A stretch of 64,000 nt of DNA from Hyphomicrobiales bacterium (GCA_021775755.1 JAJFHE010000039.1:124001-188000), one strand, 5' to 3'; positions 43,081 through 52,551 are shown, counted from the first letter of the stretch. Notes: generated from the letters alone by a model not told the origin. Numbers and translations are program-made.

Positions 43081-45051
43081 TCAAATGGACTGACTGACGA
43101 CAAGTCCGTCCAGTATGGCCTCTTCGGCCGTGCGAGGGGCGAGGCAATCGCCGATCACCTCTACTTCGAAGGGGTACTCGTTTTCGCGAAGTGCCTCTTC
43201 AAGATTTGTGTCAGGCGTGTGGCCCAGGCAAAGTACGACGCTGTCCGTGTCATCCAGGACGATCGGCTCATTCAGCGCGGTCTGCATGCAATAAGCGGCT
43301 TCATCGTCGAAACCGAAGAGCCTTGCGTAGGGGATGATCTCGACGCCTAGGCTGTGCAGAACTCCGGCCCATCTGTCTCTGATGTAAAATTGCAGGAATT
43401 CACCCGGGGCACGGCACGTGGTGGTGAGGCGAACATGATGGCCGTTGCGGGCAAGCATCTCGGCCACACCAAGGCCCACCCAGTCACCTCGCCAGTCCGA
43501 AACCACGACGTTGCCGCCGAGCTCGGCCTCTCCACGCAGCACCTGCCAGGCGTCCACCATGTGCTCTTCACCTTCCAGTGTCGGCCGGTGTGGGACAGCG
43601 CCCGTTGCCAGGATCACGGTATCCGGTTTTTCCCGGATCAAAAGATCTGGAGTGACTTCGACAGACCTGTGCACGGCAATCTGGTTGAGTTGAAGCTCTC
43701 GCTCGAGATTTGTGACAAGCCCTCCGAACTCCTCCCGACCAGGGAGCATCTGTGCGAGCAGGACCTGGCCGCCCAGGCGCTTTGTGCGCTCATAGAGGCT
43801 CACTTCGTGACCTCTCTTGGCCGCGACCACCGCAGCTTTCATGCCAGCGGGGCCTCCACCGACCACGATGACGCGCTTTCTCCTTGGCGCGGGCATGATG
43901 TTGCCAATGCCAAGCTCGCGGCCCGTCTCGGGCCTTTGGATGCAGGAGATATGGGCGTCCAGTTGGATGTGGCCGATACAGGCCTGATTGCAGCCGATGC
44001 AGGCCCTTATGTCGTCGAGCCGTCCTTCACGCGCCTTGTTTGGCATCTCGGGATCGGAAATCATAGCGCGGGTCATGCCGCACATATCGGCCTCTTTGGC
44101 GGCGACCATGCGATCGGCGATCTGGGGCTGATTGATGCGGCCGGCAACGAATACAGGCCTTTCGACGAGCGATTTCACCTGTGCTGAAAACGACGCCAGA
44201 TAACCTGTGTCAAACGACATTGAAGGGACAATGTGAAACGAGGCGCTGGCCGTTGATGAGGCGCCAGCGGTGACATTGAAATAATCGAACAGGCCATTGT
44301 CGGAGAGCTGCTGGATTGCCGGCAGCGACTCTTCAGGCGTCAAGCCAATCTGGTTCATGTCGTCGCCGGAGATCCTGAGCCCGACGACCATTTCGTCGCC
44401 GACTTTGCGGCGAATGCCCTTGGCGACATCGGACAGGAAGCGAAGCCTGTTCTCTTCCGTGCCACCATACCGGTCGCTCCGCCTGTTGGTTCGGGGATTG
44501 AGAAACTGCGCTGGTAGATAGCCGTGACTGCCGACCACTTCCACGCCGTCAAGGCCGGCAGCCTTCATGCGCGAGGCGGTGTCGCCGTAGCCCTCAACAA
44601 TCTCCTCAATCAGACCCAGGGGCATGGCGCGGGGCATGTGCAGGTAGCGCTCATGTGGTTCCGGTGAGGGCGCATAGGTAACCCGGCGGGTGCCGTCAGG
44701 GTTCATGCCCAGAACTTCCCGACCGGGGTGAAACAGCTGCCCGAAAATGCGGCAGTCTTGTTCATGCACCGCGTTGGCCAACTGCCGGTACCCGGGAATA
44801 CATTCGTCCCGATAGCCCAGGATCGTGAAGTTGTTGAATTGTGCCGTCTCGTGAATTGCGGCGATTTCGACAATGACGAGGCCGGCGCCGCCGCGGGCGC
44901 GATCCGACAGGTAGGCTTTGAGGGCGTCATTGGGCAGGCCGTCGGACACCAGGTTGGTCTGGTGACCGGTGGTGAAGATCCTGTTGCGGATTGTGCAACC
45001 GCGGATCGTCAGGGGAGAAAACAAATCGTTGAGGGGCATGGGCTCGCTCAT
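43081..45051 (-). CDS. FMN/[4Fe-4S]/FAD oxidoreductase, old-yellow-enzyme type (FadH/TMADH-like)
   Basis: This 656-residue protein has an N-terminal TIM barrel binding FMN (residues 1-350), including SHGYLPAQFLNPRTNRRSDRYGG, then the cysteine cluster CIGCNQACIGH...SC that binds [4Fe-4S]. Next comes an FAD/NAD(P) Rossmann pair (VIVVGGGPAGMKAAVVAAKRG). This is the layout of 2,4-dienoyl-CoA reductase, trimethylamine dehydrogenase and stachydrine/proline-betaine demethylases. Its stop lies 11 bp from the IS6 copy B end, so whatever followed in its operon is gone. The substrate is unknown. Confidence 0.92.
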   Translation of the reverse strand: MSEPMPLNDLFSPLTIRGCTIRNRIFTTGHQTNLVSDGLPNDALKAYLSDRARGGAGLVIVEIAAIHETAQFNNFTILGYRDECIPGYRQLANAVHEQDCRIFGQLFHPGREVLGMNPDGTRRVTYAPSPEPHERYLHMPRAMPLGLIEEIVEGYGDTASRMKAAGLDGVEVVGSHGYLPAQFLNPRTNRRSDRYGGTEENRLRFLSDVAKGIRRKVGDEMVVGLRISGDDMNQIGLTPEESLPAIQQLSDNGLFDYFNVTAGASSTASASFHIVPSMSFDTGYLASFSAQVKSLVERPVFVAGRINQPQIADRMVAAKEADMCGMTRAMISDPEMPNKAREGRLDDIRACIGCNQACIGHIQLDAHISCIQRPETGRELGIGNIMPAPRRKRVIVVGGGPAGMKAAVVAAKRGHEVSLYERTKRLGGQVLLAQMLPGREEFGGLVTNLERELQLNQIAVHRSVEVTPDLLIREKPDTVILATGAVPHRPTLEGEEHMVDAWQVLRGEAELGGNVVVSDWRGDWVGLGVAEMLARNGHHVRLTTTCRAPGEFLQFYIRDRWAGVLHSLGVEIIPYARLFGFDDEAAYCMQTALNEPIVLDDTDSVVLCLGHTPDTNLEEALRENEYPFEVEVIGDCLAPRTAEEAILDGLVVSQSI

Positions 45052-45120
45052 GTCTGTTCACCCCAATCCTATTCGCTGACACCATATTCGATTTGCACCA
45101 AACGCGGGAAACTTGATACT

Positions 45121-45432
45121 TTACGCATGGACTTGTGGGTGGAGTGGTGACTTGGAGACCAGCAGTACAGTTCCATCAAGTGAGCCCCGGCATATCGCGC
45201 TGTGCGTATCGCAGGAGATGTCACTGGTATCAGCGCTGCTTGCTTGTGAGCCGTTCAGGTCGGCAAACCGTATCAGCCACACGCGGATTGTTTCATACGA
45301 AACCTCAATTCCACCCTCAGGCATGAGTTCTTCAACATCTGGGAATCTCAGATTGGATCGAACGTAAAGCCAGGCGGTCTGCTGCACGATTGACGGTGGA
45401 AAGTGGAGATTACGATAGCTGATTGTGCTCAA
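45121..45432 (-). pseudogene. Broken IS6-family transposase
   Basis: The reverse frame from 45432 reads MSTISYRNLHFPPSIVQQTA and keeps IS6 N-terminal features (FPDVEELMPEGGIEVSYETI, RVWLIRFA). After about residue 57 the frame shifts: another frame reads AGAHLMELY, a decayed form of the WHLDE catalytic segment. The DDE core is lost. It sits between the reductase gene and the MaoC-like gene in a 524-bp gap that has no other gene. Confidence 0.75.
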
Positions 45433-45575
45433 TCACTCAGCATAAGCGGTTCAACACCGAAAGCTGCCCGGAGTTTGCGACAAGGCCGGGTCAAGATGTA
45501 ATCTTGCGAACTGGCGCTGCTTTCGAGGTCGCTTCAGGCCAGGACACCCGCAGGCCCAACCACTGAGACAAACAG

Positions 45576-46433
45576 ATGCAACAATTGAACCTCTCGACGA
45601 TGCTGCTGAACAGGCAAATGGAAACCGTCACAATCAGCCCGGAGTTCCCAAACCTGCTACTTCAGACGCTGAACAGTTCTGGTTCGCGATTTGAGACCGG
45701 CAGTGAGCTGCCGATTGCATGGCACTGGATGCACTTTTTGTTGTCGCTTCCAACTTCAGAGCTTTTCGAAGACGGTTGCGGTGCGGCAGACGACCTGGTT
45801 CCGCACCTGGAGGGGTACAGACGAATGTGGGCCGGCGGAAAGTTCGAAGTATCGCGGTGTTTGAGGGTCGGGGATCCGGTAACGCGCCACAGCCGTCTTT
45901 CTTCGGTCCAAGAGAAAGAAGGAAATTCCGGCAAGCTCGTTCTCGCGACGGTTGAGCACGATCATTCGGTTGACGGTGCGCATTGTTTCAAAGAAACCCA
46001 GAGCATCGTTTTTCGTGAAGCCTCCGGGAATCTCAAAGCCAGCGCGGGCGTGCGGCCTGACAAGGAACCCATGTGGGTTAAGGATGTGACTCCCAACGAA
46101 GTGCTTTTGTTCAGGTACTCCGCGCTGACCTTTAACGCTCACCGCATCCACTATGACTGGCGATACACGACCGAGGTCGAGGGCTATCCGGGCCTGCTGG
46201 TGCATGGTCCCCTCAGCTGTACTCTTCTTCTGGAACTGCTCCGGGAATACCTGCCGGACAGAAAGCTTGCCGGGTTCTCTTACCGGGCCATGCGCCCCGC
46301 ATTCGTCAACAATCCGCTACGCGTCTGTGGGACGCTGGATATATCCGCGGATGTTGTGGACCTTTGGGTTGAAGATAACGAAGGCTTCATCGTCATGAAA
46401 GCGAATGCGACGCTAAAAGGAAAAGGCCAATGA
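45576..46433 (+). CDS. MaoC/HTD2-like acyl-CoA hydratase (mesaconyl-C4-CoA hydratase-like)
   Basis: This 285-residue protein (MQQLNLSTMLLNRQMETVTI) has two hot-dog halves. The N-terminal half contains IAWHWMHFLLSLP and LRVGDPVTRHSRLSSV. The C-terminal half has LFRYSALTFNAHRIHYDWRYTTEVEGYPGLLVHGPL, the hydratase-2-like active segment with conserved Asn/His/Asp. Homologues include Meh (mesaconyl-C4-CoA hydratase) and fungal HTD2. It overlaps the acyl-CoA dehydrogenase by ATGA, so both likely act on one acyl-CoA in turn. The ribosome site is poor. Confidence 0.85.
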   Translation: MQQLNLSTMLLNRQMETVTISPEFPNLLLQTLNSSGSRFETGSELPIAWHWMHFLLSLPTSELFEDGCGAADDLVPHLEGYRRMWAGGKFEVSRCLRVGDPVTRHSRLSSVQEKEGNSGKLVLATVEHDHSVDGAHCFKETQSIVFREASGNLKASAGVRPDKEPMWVKDVTPNEVLLFRYSALTFNAHRIHYDWRYTTEVEGYPGLLVHGPLSCTLLLELLREYLPDRKLAGFSYRAMRPAFVNNPLRVCGTLDISADVVDLWVEDNEGFIVMKANATLKGKGQ

Positions 46434-47590
46434 GTTTCGATGTCGAGACGTACTCAGACATTCGAGGCGAGGTACGTAAACTTTGCGTGGAGTTTCCCGC
46501 GGAGTACTGGCGCGGACTGGATCGCGAGGACGCCTACCCCCAGAAGTTTGTCAGCACTCTGACTAAAGAAGGATGGCTCGCGGCGCTGATTCCCGAGGAG
46601 TACGGAGGATCGGGCCTGCCATTGTCCGCCGCCGCTGCAATTCTCGAAGAGATCCAACTGTCCGGATGCAACGGTGCGGCCTGTCATGCCCAGATGTACA
46701 TTATGGGAGCACTGCTGCGGCACGGAAGCGATGCACAAAAGGAAGCTTACCTGCCCAGTATTGCCTCAGGCGAACTGAGGCTGCAGGCTTTCGGTGTGAC
46801 GGAGCCGACGTCCGGCACCGACACGTCTTCGATCAAGACATTCGCGCGGCGCGATGGTGACATCTACATCGTCAACGGGCAGAAGGTGTGGACGTCGCGT
46901 GCCGAGCACTCCGACCTCATGCTTCTCCTGGCGCGCACAACGCCCAAGGGTCAGGTGCAGAAGCGGACCGATGGCCTTTCGGTCTTCATCCTCGACATGC
47001 GCGAGGCAAAGGAGAACGGTCTGACCATCTCTCCGATCAAGACGATGATGAACCACTCGACTACGGAAGTGTTCTTTGAGGACGTCAGGGTCCCCGCGAA
47101 AAACCTAGTGGGAGAAGAAGGCAAGGGCTTCAGGTACATACTCTCCGGCATGAACGCGGAGCGCATTCTGATAGGGGCTGAGTGTATCGGTGATGCAAAG
47201 TGGTTTATCGATAAGGCTAGCGCCTATGCCAAAGAACGGGTGGTGTTCAGCCGCCCCATCGGACAGAATCAGGGCATTCAGTTTCCGCTGGCGAAGGCCT
47301 ATGCGTCGATGCGCGCCGCCGAACTGATGGTGTATCACGCTGCGGAGATGTTCGAGGCAGGCAAGAACATCGGAGCGGAGGCAAACATGGCAAAAATGCT
47401 GGCGGCAGACGCCTCGTGGGAGGCCGCCAATGCATGCCTGCAAACACATGGAGGATACGGGTTTGCCGAAGAGTACGATGTTGAGCGCAAATTCCGTGAA
47501 ACCCGGCTCTATCAGGTCGCACCAATTTCAACGAACCTGGTGCTGTCCTACTTGGCGGAGCATGTTCTGGGACTGCCGCGATCATTTTAG
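46430..47590 (+). CDS. Acyl-CoA dehydrogenase
   Basis: This 386-residue protein matches the FAD acyl-CoA dehydrogenase family. It has QAFGVTEPTSGTDTSSIKTFA near residue 125 (FAD-binding), VNGQKVWTSRAEHSDLMLLLART, the middle beta-domain, and C-terminal QTHGGYGFAEEYDVERKFRETRLYQVAPISTN, which includes the adenine/FAD contacts and the base region. It is coupled to the hydratase-like gene. Together with the divergent reductase it forms a small CoA-ester module. The substrate chain is not determined. Confidence 0.93.
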   Translation: MSFDVETYSDIRGEVRKLCVEFPAEYWRGLDREDAYPQKFVSTLTKEGWLAALIPEEYGGSGLPLSAAAAILEEIQLSGCNGAACHAQMYIMGALLRHGSDAQKEAYLPSIASGELRLQAFGVTEPTSGTDTSSIKTFARRDGDIYIVNGQKVWTSRAEHSDLMLLLARTTPKGQVQKRTDGLSVFILDMREAKENGLTISPIKTMMNHSTTEVFFEDVRVPAKNLVGEEGKGFRYILSGMNAERILIGAECIGDAKWFIDKASAYAKERVVFSRPIGQNQGIQFPLAKAYASMRAAELMVYHAAEMFEAGKNIGAEANMAKMLAADASWEAANACLQTHGGYGFAEEYDVERKFRETRLYQVAPISTNLVLSYLAEHVLGLPRSF

Positions 47591-47705
47591 GGGAGTGACG
47601 CGCTGAGGGGACCGCGGAAACAGAGCCAAATCGCATGTTGAATGCTCACGGATGGAAATCGGGGAAATCTTCTGCGTCCGACAACAGTTCCGGCCCGCCG
47701 GCCAC

Positions 47706-47724
47706 GGGGCGTCCATAGATGACA
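47706..47724. repeat. Solo copy of the 29348-29548 element end
   Basis: The sequence GGGGCGTCCATAGATGACA is the reverse complement of the outer 19 bases of the 29-bp terminal repeat at 29348, with one substitution. It lies alone in the 212-bp spacer between the convergent acyl-CoA dehydrogenase and permease genes; no partner end is nearby. It suggests a past insertion and deletion of the same element. Confidence 0.6.
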
Positions 47725-47802
47725 GCTCCGTTGGTGCTCCCGGAGCACAAGGCAGACGCGAGTTAATGCGACAATGCCCCCGCTGGTTTTTTCAGCAGCC
47801 TG

Positions 47803-48732
47803 TTAGTGCCGATCCTGTCTCAGGTAGTCCAGTCCAAGCGCTGACGGCGAGACGTCCGCACGTTTGAACAAGACGGCGGGGATGATCAGCACCGCGAGCG
47901 TCAACACGTAAGGCAGCGCGAGCATCAGGTAGACCGGGATGTCGGCGCCGATTGCCTGAAGACGTGGAATGAGGCTGTCCGCTCCGGCAAACAAGATTGC
48001 CCCTGCAAGCGCGCGTAAGGGCCGCCACCGTGCGAAAATCACCAGCGCGATCGCAATCCAGCCGCGCCCCGCGATCATGCCCTCGACCCACACCTGGCTC
48101 GAGGCGATGGAGAGATAAGCGCCGGCGAGGCCGCAAAAGGCGCCGCTGCAAAGCACAGCTATGAACCGGTAGAAGAGGACATCGACCCCAGCTGTATCGG
48201 CGGTTGCCGGGTCCTCGCCGACGGCGCGGAGCTTCAGGCCATAGCGCGTGGTTTCAATTGCCCACCAGGTCACGATCACGATCACTATGCAGACATAGAT
48301 CATAATATTCTGGGAGAACACGATTTTACCAATCCAGGGAATTTCGCTCAGGAAGCCCATATTCAGGCGTTCGAACCCCGGCACCGGTTGATGTGCGACC
48401 GCCCGCCCGGCGACGCCCGTAATCCCTGCGCCCAACGCCACGATGGCAAGGCCCGAAAGAACCTGGTTTGTCTTGAAGTAGACGACGGCAATTCCGAAGA
48501 TCACCGCAAGGGCGGTAGCGCTGATTGTGCCAACGGCCATTGCCAGGGCCGGGCTGGAGGTGTTGAAGCTCACGATGACTGCCGACATGGCCCCCACCGC
48601 CATCAAGCCCTCAGCGCCGAGGTTAATCACGCCGGAGCGTTCGCAGATGATCAAGCCGAGGGCGGCCAGCAGAAGGGGAGCCGCATAGTCCGGTATGGTC
48701 GCGAACCAGTTCAGGAAAAAGGCGCTGCTCAT
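47803..48732 (-). CDS. BMP-family ABC transporter permease 2
   Basis: ATG 48732 (MSSAFFLNWFATIPDYAAPL) gives 309 residues; the first codon overlaps the upstream permease stop by ATGA. The protein is a BPD_transp_2 membrane protein with helices such as LLLAALGLIICERSGVINLG and the AEGLMAVGAMSAV segment typical of nucleoside-type (YufQ/PnrE-like) permeases. It pairs with the next permease and is the last gene of the importer operon. Confidence 0.92.
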   Translation of the reverse strand: MSSAFFLNWFATIPDYAAPLLLAALGLIICERSGVINLGAEGLMAVGAMSAVIVSFNTSSPALAMAVGTISATALAVIFGIAVVYFKTNQVLSGLAIVALGAGITGVAGRAVAHQPVPGFERLNMGFLSEIPWIGKIVFSQNIMIYVCIVIVIVTWWAIETTRYGLKLRAVGEDPATADTAGVDVLFYRFIAVLCSGAFCGLAGAYLSIASSQVWVEGMIAGRGWIAIALVIFARWRPLRALAGAILFAGADSLIPRLQAIGADIPVYLMLALPYVLTLAVLIIPAVLFKRADVSPSALGLDYLRQDRH

Positions 48733-49808
48733 GCCGGAACCCTCTGTTTGACGAACTCGATGTGGTAGCGGCTGAAGAATTCCCAAACGAGGAGGCTCAA
48801 GAGGATGATGCCTTCGATCAGGATGACGATCGCTTCGGAGAGCCCGTAGAACACCTTGAGCGTATCGCCGGCGACATAGACGCCGCCAACGAGGAACGCG
48901 ACCACCACGACGAGCGCCGGGCGGAACCGTGCGAGGAATGCGATCACGATACCGCTGAAAGTGTAGCCGTGAGCAAGGAACTGGGTGAGGCGGTACTCCG
49001 CCCCGGAGGTGATGACACCTCCGGCGAGACCTGCGAGGCCGCCGGAAAGGAGAACCGAGATGACGATGGTTGTGATCACAGGAAGCCCCGTGCCCTTGGC
49101 CGCCAGCGGGTTGTGGCCGACGGCGGTGGCGCAGTAGCCGAACTTGCTGCGTTCAAGCAGCACCCACATCAGTGCGCCGAAGCCAAGGGCGACCCACAGT
49201 CCGTTGTGCACTGCCCCCCAGCCAATACGGCTCAGTCGCTCGGCGTCGTCGAAATGTGGCGAGACGGGGAAGCTCGCGGAGGGATCCTGCCAGGGGCCGA
49301 ATAAAAGATGCTGTACGAGCTGAAAGATCACGTAGGCCATCAGGAGCGTCATGATGATCTCATTCACGCCATAACGCAGTTTGAAGAAAACCGGGATCGC
49401 GATCCATGCAGCGCCTGCGAGAATGGCCGCCAGGAGCATTACATAGAGACGAATACTTTCAGGGCCGATGTCATAGAACGCGACGCCGGTCGCGGCGATG
49501 GCGCCGGCCCAAACCTGGCCCTCGATGCCGATATTCCAGAATCGCAGTTTCATGGCTGCCGCCGCACCCAGTCCTGCGAGAATAAGCGGGATTGCGGTGG
49601 TCGTGGCTTGCGCAAGACCATGCAGGTCGAAGAACACCTGAACCACGAACTCGTTCAGAATTGACGCAGGTTCCACGCCTGAAGACACCAGCACCAGGAA
49701 CGTGATGAAGAAACCCGTTCCAAGCCCGCCGACGAAGGACAATGCCCTCAGCCTGCCGGATATTGACTGCCGCCGCACAAGGGTGATGCCTGTAGACATA
49801 TCAAGCAT
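48729..49808 (-). CDS. BMP-family ABC transporter permease 1
   Basis: This 359-residue protein starts at ATG 49808, overlapping the ATPase stop by 8 nt; ATG 49799 is an equal alternative. It has about ten hydrophobic segments and the NIGIEGQVWAGAIAATGVAFYD motif, the NxGxEGQ signature of YufP/PnrD-type permeases. GVNEIIMTLLMAYV, the permease coupling element, is present. Known systems import purine nucleosides, riboflavin or autoinducer-like sugars. Confidence 0.92.
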   Translation of the reverse strand: MLDMSTGITLVRRQSISGRLRALSFVGGLGTGFFITFLVLVSSGVEPASILNEFVVQVFFDLHGLAQATTTAIPLILAGLGAAAAMKLRFWNIGIEGQVWAGAIAATGVAFYDIGPESIRLYVMLLAAILAGAAWIAIPVFFKLRYGVNEIIMTLLMAYVIFQLVQHLLFGPWQDPSASFPVSPHFDDAERLSRIGWGAVHNGLWVALGFGALMWVLLERSKFGYCATAVGHNPLAAKGTGLPVITTIVISVLLSGGLAGLAGGVITSGAEYRLTQFLAHGYTFSGIVIAFLARFRPALVVVVAFLVGGVYVAGDTLKVFYGLSEAIVILIEGIILLSLLVWEFFSRYHIEFVKQRVPA

Positions 49809-51303
49809 GGCCCATCATCAGCGCACCGATCTTCTCGGGCGTTGCCTCCTGTTTCGGAAATTCGCCGACGACCTTGCCCCGGCTGATAACGGCGACGCGC
49901 GTCGACAGGGTCAGTATCTCTTCAAGGTCTTCGCTGATCAGCAAGCAGGCCGCTCCGGATTCCACGAACTTGCGGATCAGCGAGTGAACCGTGTTGCAGG
50001 CTTTGATGTCCAAGCCACGGGTGGGGGAGTGCGCAACCAGCAGCCGCGTGGATCCGGAAAGCTCGCGCGCCAGCAATAGCTTTTGCGCGTTGCCGCCGGA
50101 CAGGAGCCTGGTCTGGCGCGTGGGTGCCGCGCCGCGAATGTCGTGATCGGAAATCGCGTCTTCTGCTTCCTTGCGCATGGTGCGCCTTGATAGCGTGAAA
50201 TAGCCGCCGAACTCGCCGTCTGCGAGCCTTGTCATGGCCAGGTTTTCGGCGATCGTCATGTCGGCGATGAGACCACTGGCAAAACGATCTGCAGGGACGG
50301 CGCGCAATCCGGCCTGACGGCGTCGCGTCACATTGTCGTTCGTGATGTCATTCTCGCCGAGTCGAATGCTGCCGTTCTCACATGCCGTGAGCCCCATCAG
50401 GGCGTCGGCGAGTTGTTGCTGTCCGTTGCCACCGACCCCCGCGATGCCGAGGATTTCGCCTTCCCGTACGCTGACGCTTATCCCCTCTACGCCGATCGTT
50501 CCGTTCGGACTCGGCACCACGAGATTGCTGACCGTAAGGCACGGGTCGCCGAGGGACGCGTTCAGTTCGTCCATCGCGAGAGAGGGTTCGCCAATCATGT
50601 GGCGCGAAAGGATGTCGACATCGAGCCCCGACGTATCGGCGCCGTCCAGGACTGTCTCTCCGTGGCGCATGACGGTTACGCGGTCGGAGAACTCGAGAAC
50701 TTCACGAAGCTTGTGCGTTATGAGCACCACCGCGTGTCCGGCTTCGGCCATTCGTCTGCAAAAGGCGAGGATTGCACGCGATTCCTGATCTGTGAGAACT
50801 GCCGTCGGCTCATCCAGAATGATTATGCTGGCGCCGAGAAGAAGGACTTTGAGAATTTCAACTCGTTGCTGTTCGGCAATCGACAACTGGCCGACAATCG
50901 CGTGCGCGCTCACGTCAAAGCCGACTTCCGCTGCTTTTTCCGCGACTGCGGATGCCGCAGCGGATGTTGAGGTGAGGTTCTGTATGTCGCCACAGGCGAG
51001 GACGATGTTTTCCGCGACGGAGAATCGTTTCACGAGGCGGTAGTGCTGATGCACCATGCCGATGCCGTGACGGATCGCATCGCCGGGCGAGCGGACCGCG
51101 ACGGGCTGTTCGTTGATGTGAACCGATCCTTCGTCGGGGGAGTAGATGCCCGTCGCCACATTCATGATCGTAGATTTGCCGGCGCCGTTCTCACCAAGGA
51201 GTGCGTGAACCTCGCCCCATCGCACGTTGAACGAGGCTTTCCGCAACGCTTCCTTGCCGTCAAACGACTTGGAGATTGCTTTCAGTTCCAACGCATGTGT
51301 CAT
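49801..51303 (-). CDS. BMP-family ABC transporter ATPase (two ATP-binding domains)
   Basis: ATG 51303 (MTHALELKAISKSFDGKEAL) gives 500 residues; ATG 51321 or 51348 would add 6 or 15. Domain 1 has GENGAGKST, an LSIAEQQRVEIL signature and IIILDEPTAVLT. Domain 2 has the Walker A variant GVGGNGQQ, LLSGGNAQKLLLARELS and LLVAHSPTRGLD. That asymmetry is normal for sugar/nucleoside-type fused ATPases such as RbsA and YufO, in contrast to the Dpp fusion at 33621. It energises the two downstream permeases. Confidence 0.92.
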   Translation of the reverse strand: MTHALELKAISKSFDGKEALRKASFNVRWGEVHALLGENGAGKSTIMNVATGIYSPDEGSVHINEQPVAVRSPGDAIRHGIGMVHQHYRLVKRFSVAENIVLACGDIQNLTSTSAAASAVAEKAAEVGFDVSAHAIVGQLSIAEQQRVEILKVLLLGASIIILDEPTAVLTDQESRAILAFCRRMAEAGHAVVLITHKLREVLEFSDRVTVMRHGETVLDGADTSGLDVDILSRHMIGEPSLAMDELNASLGDPCLTVSNLVVPSPNGTIGVEGISVSVREGEILGIAGVGGNGQQQLADALMGLTACENGSIRLGENDITNDNVTRRRQAGLRAVPADRFASGLIADMTIAENLAMTRLADGEFGGYFTLSRRTMRKEAEDAISDHDIRGAAPTRQTRLLSGGNAQKLLLARELSGSTRLLVAHSPTRGLDIKACNTVHSLIRKFVESGAACLLISEDLEEILTLSTRVAVISRGKVVGEFPKQEATPEKIGALMMGHA

Positions 51304-51360
51304 GGTGGCTTGCGCTTGCATTATCTGATCTGTGGCAACGGGCAGCATAGCGTGCTTGCG

Positions 51361-52458
51361 TCAGTTGCTCGCGGGCATTGTGCCGACGATACCTTCGACA
51401 AAGTAGTTCATCTGCCAGAGCGCGCCATCGTCCAGGGACTCTCCGGCCGCAACGACCTGATCACCATCCTGGTTGTTCAACGGTCCGTCAAACGGCGTAA
51501 ACTTACCCTCGGAGATCGCCTGTCTGGCTTCTTCGATGCGCGCTCTGATGTCGTCCGGCAGATCGCCCGTGACACCGCCCAAAGCGACGGAACCGGTTTC
51601 GATGCCCACGAACGCCCCCCATTCGGAAGGCTCCCACTCACCTGCCCGGATCTTGCGGATCGTATCCGTCAGATAGGGCGCCCAAACGAGCAGAACCGAT
51701 GCGAGATGGCCGGTCGGTGCATGCCGCGTCATGTCGATCTGGAAGCCAACGGAAAAGCGGTTGAGCTGTTCGGCCGCGTTAAGCGCGGACGCAGCGCTGA
51801 GATCGGTTGCAATGACGTCCGCACCCTGCTCGAGAAGAGCTTCGGATGCCTGACCTTCTTTCACCGAGTCGTACCAGGTGTTGAGGAAGATCGCTGCGAG
51901 TTCGATATCCGGATTGACCTCCTGTGCACCACGCATGAAGGCGTTGATGTCCCAGTTGACCAATCCAAGAGGAAAGCCCGCAATCATGCCCAGCTTATTG
52001 GTTTCCGTTTTGGCGCCCGCGATCATGCCCGCGAGGTACCAGCCCTGGTAGGTGCGAAGGTAGAAGCTCTCGAGGTTCTTCTGGTTGTTCGTCACGCCGG
52101 CGGCATTCATGAACGCGACTTCAGGATACTCGGTCGCCGCCTCAAGGAAAGCGTCGGAGTATCCGAACGAGTTGCCGATGATGATATTGTATCCGCGCCG
52201 TACATACAGATCGATGATCTGTTTGACCCGAACGGTGTCCTCCGGCACGTCTTCGGTAACCGCTACATCGACACCAAATTCCTCTTCGATGGCCTGTATG
52301 GCTATGCCGTGGGACTCACCCCATCCACCGTCCTGTCTCGTGCTGCCCATGATATAGGCGATCTTGAGATCGCCTTCGATGCCGAATCCGGCATGGGCTT
52401 GCGGGCTGATAGTGATCAGCAGCAGCGCCAAACCCAAAAGCATTCCAAACCGTTTCAT
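51361..52458 (-). CDS. BMP-family (PnrA-like) substrate-binding protein
   Basis: ATG 52458, preceded by GGAGGGAAAG, gives 365 residues. A Sec signal peptide (MKRFGMLLGLALLLITISPQ, cleavage near AHA-GF) is present, without a lipobox, as usual for Gram-negative periplasmic forms. The mature part matches BMP/PnrA: IAYIMGSTRQDGGWGESHGIAIQAIEEEFG and GNSFGYSDAFLEAATEYPEVAFMNAAG. BMP proteins bind purine nucleosides or related ring compounds. A purine-like or cyclic N-heterocycle ligand would suit the xanthine-dehydrogenase and HyuAB genes across the divergent promoter. Confidence 0.93.
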   Translation of the reverse strand: MKRFGMLLGLALLLITISPQAHAGFGIEGDLKIAYIMGSTRQDGGWGESHGIAIQAIEEEFGVDVAVTEDVPEDTVRVKQIIDLYVRRGYNIIIGNSFGYSDAFLEAATEYPEVAFMNAAGVTNNQKNLESFYLRTYQGWYLAGMIAGAKTETNKLGMIAGFPLGLVNWDINAFMRGAQEVNPDIELAAIFLNTWYDSVKEGQASEALLEQGADVIATDLSAASALNAAEQLNRFSVGFQIDMTRHAPTGHLASVLLVWAPYLTDTIRKIRAGEWEPSEWGAFVGIETGSVALGGVTGDLPDDIRARIEEARQAISEGKFTPFDGPLNNQDGDQVVAAGESLDDGALWQMNYFVEGIVGTMPASN

Positions 52459-52477
52459 CTTTCCCTCCAGTAGGCAC

Positions 52478-52498
52478 ATATCCGCGATATGCGGAATT
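52478..52498. promoter_or_regulatory. Candidate operator for the BMP importer operon
   Basis: TCCGC (52481-52485) and GCGGA (52491-52495) form a dyad with a 5-bp spacer, and ATATCCG begins at 52478. It lies 20 bp upstream of the binding-protein start. The ATATCCG half-site is shared with the palindromes at 52586-52612 and 62981-62995. Confidence 0.5.
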
Positions 52499-52551
52499 AG
52501 GATATCGCATCCTTTTTTGGACGCTCGAATGTTGCGTAATGCAATCTACAT

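Noticed and set aside
51043-52473. A long open frame of 476 codons on the plus strand opposite the BMP binding protein
   Set aside because: It mirrors a clearly conserved gene, its translation has no recognisable domain, and long antisense frames are common in GC-rich coding DNA.
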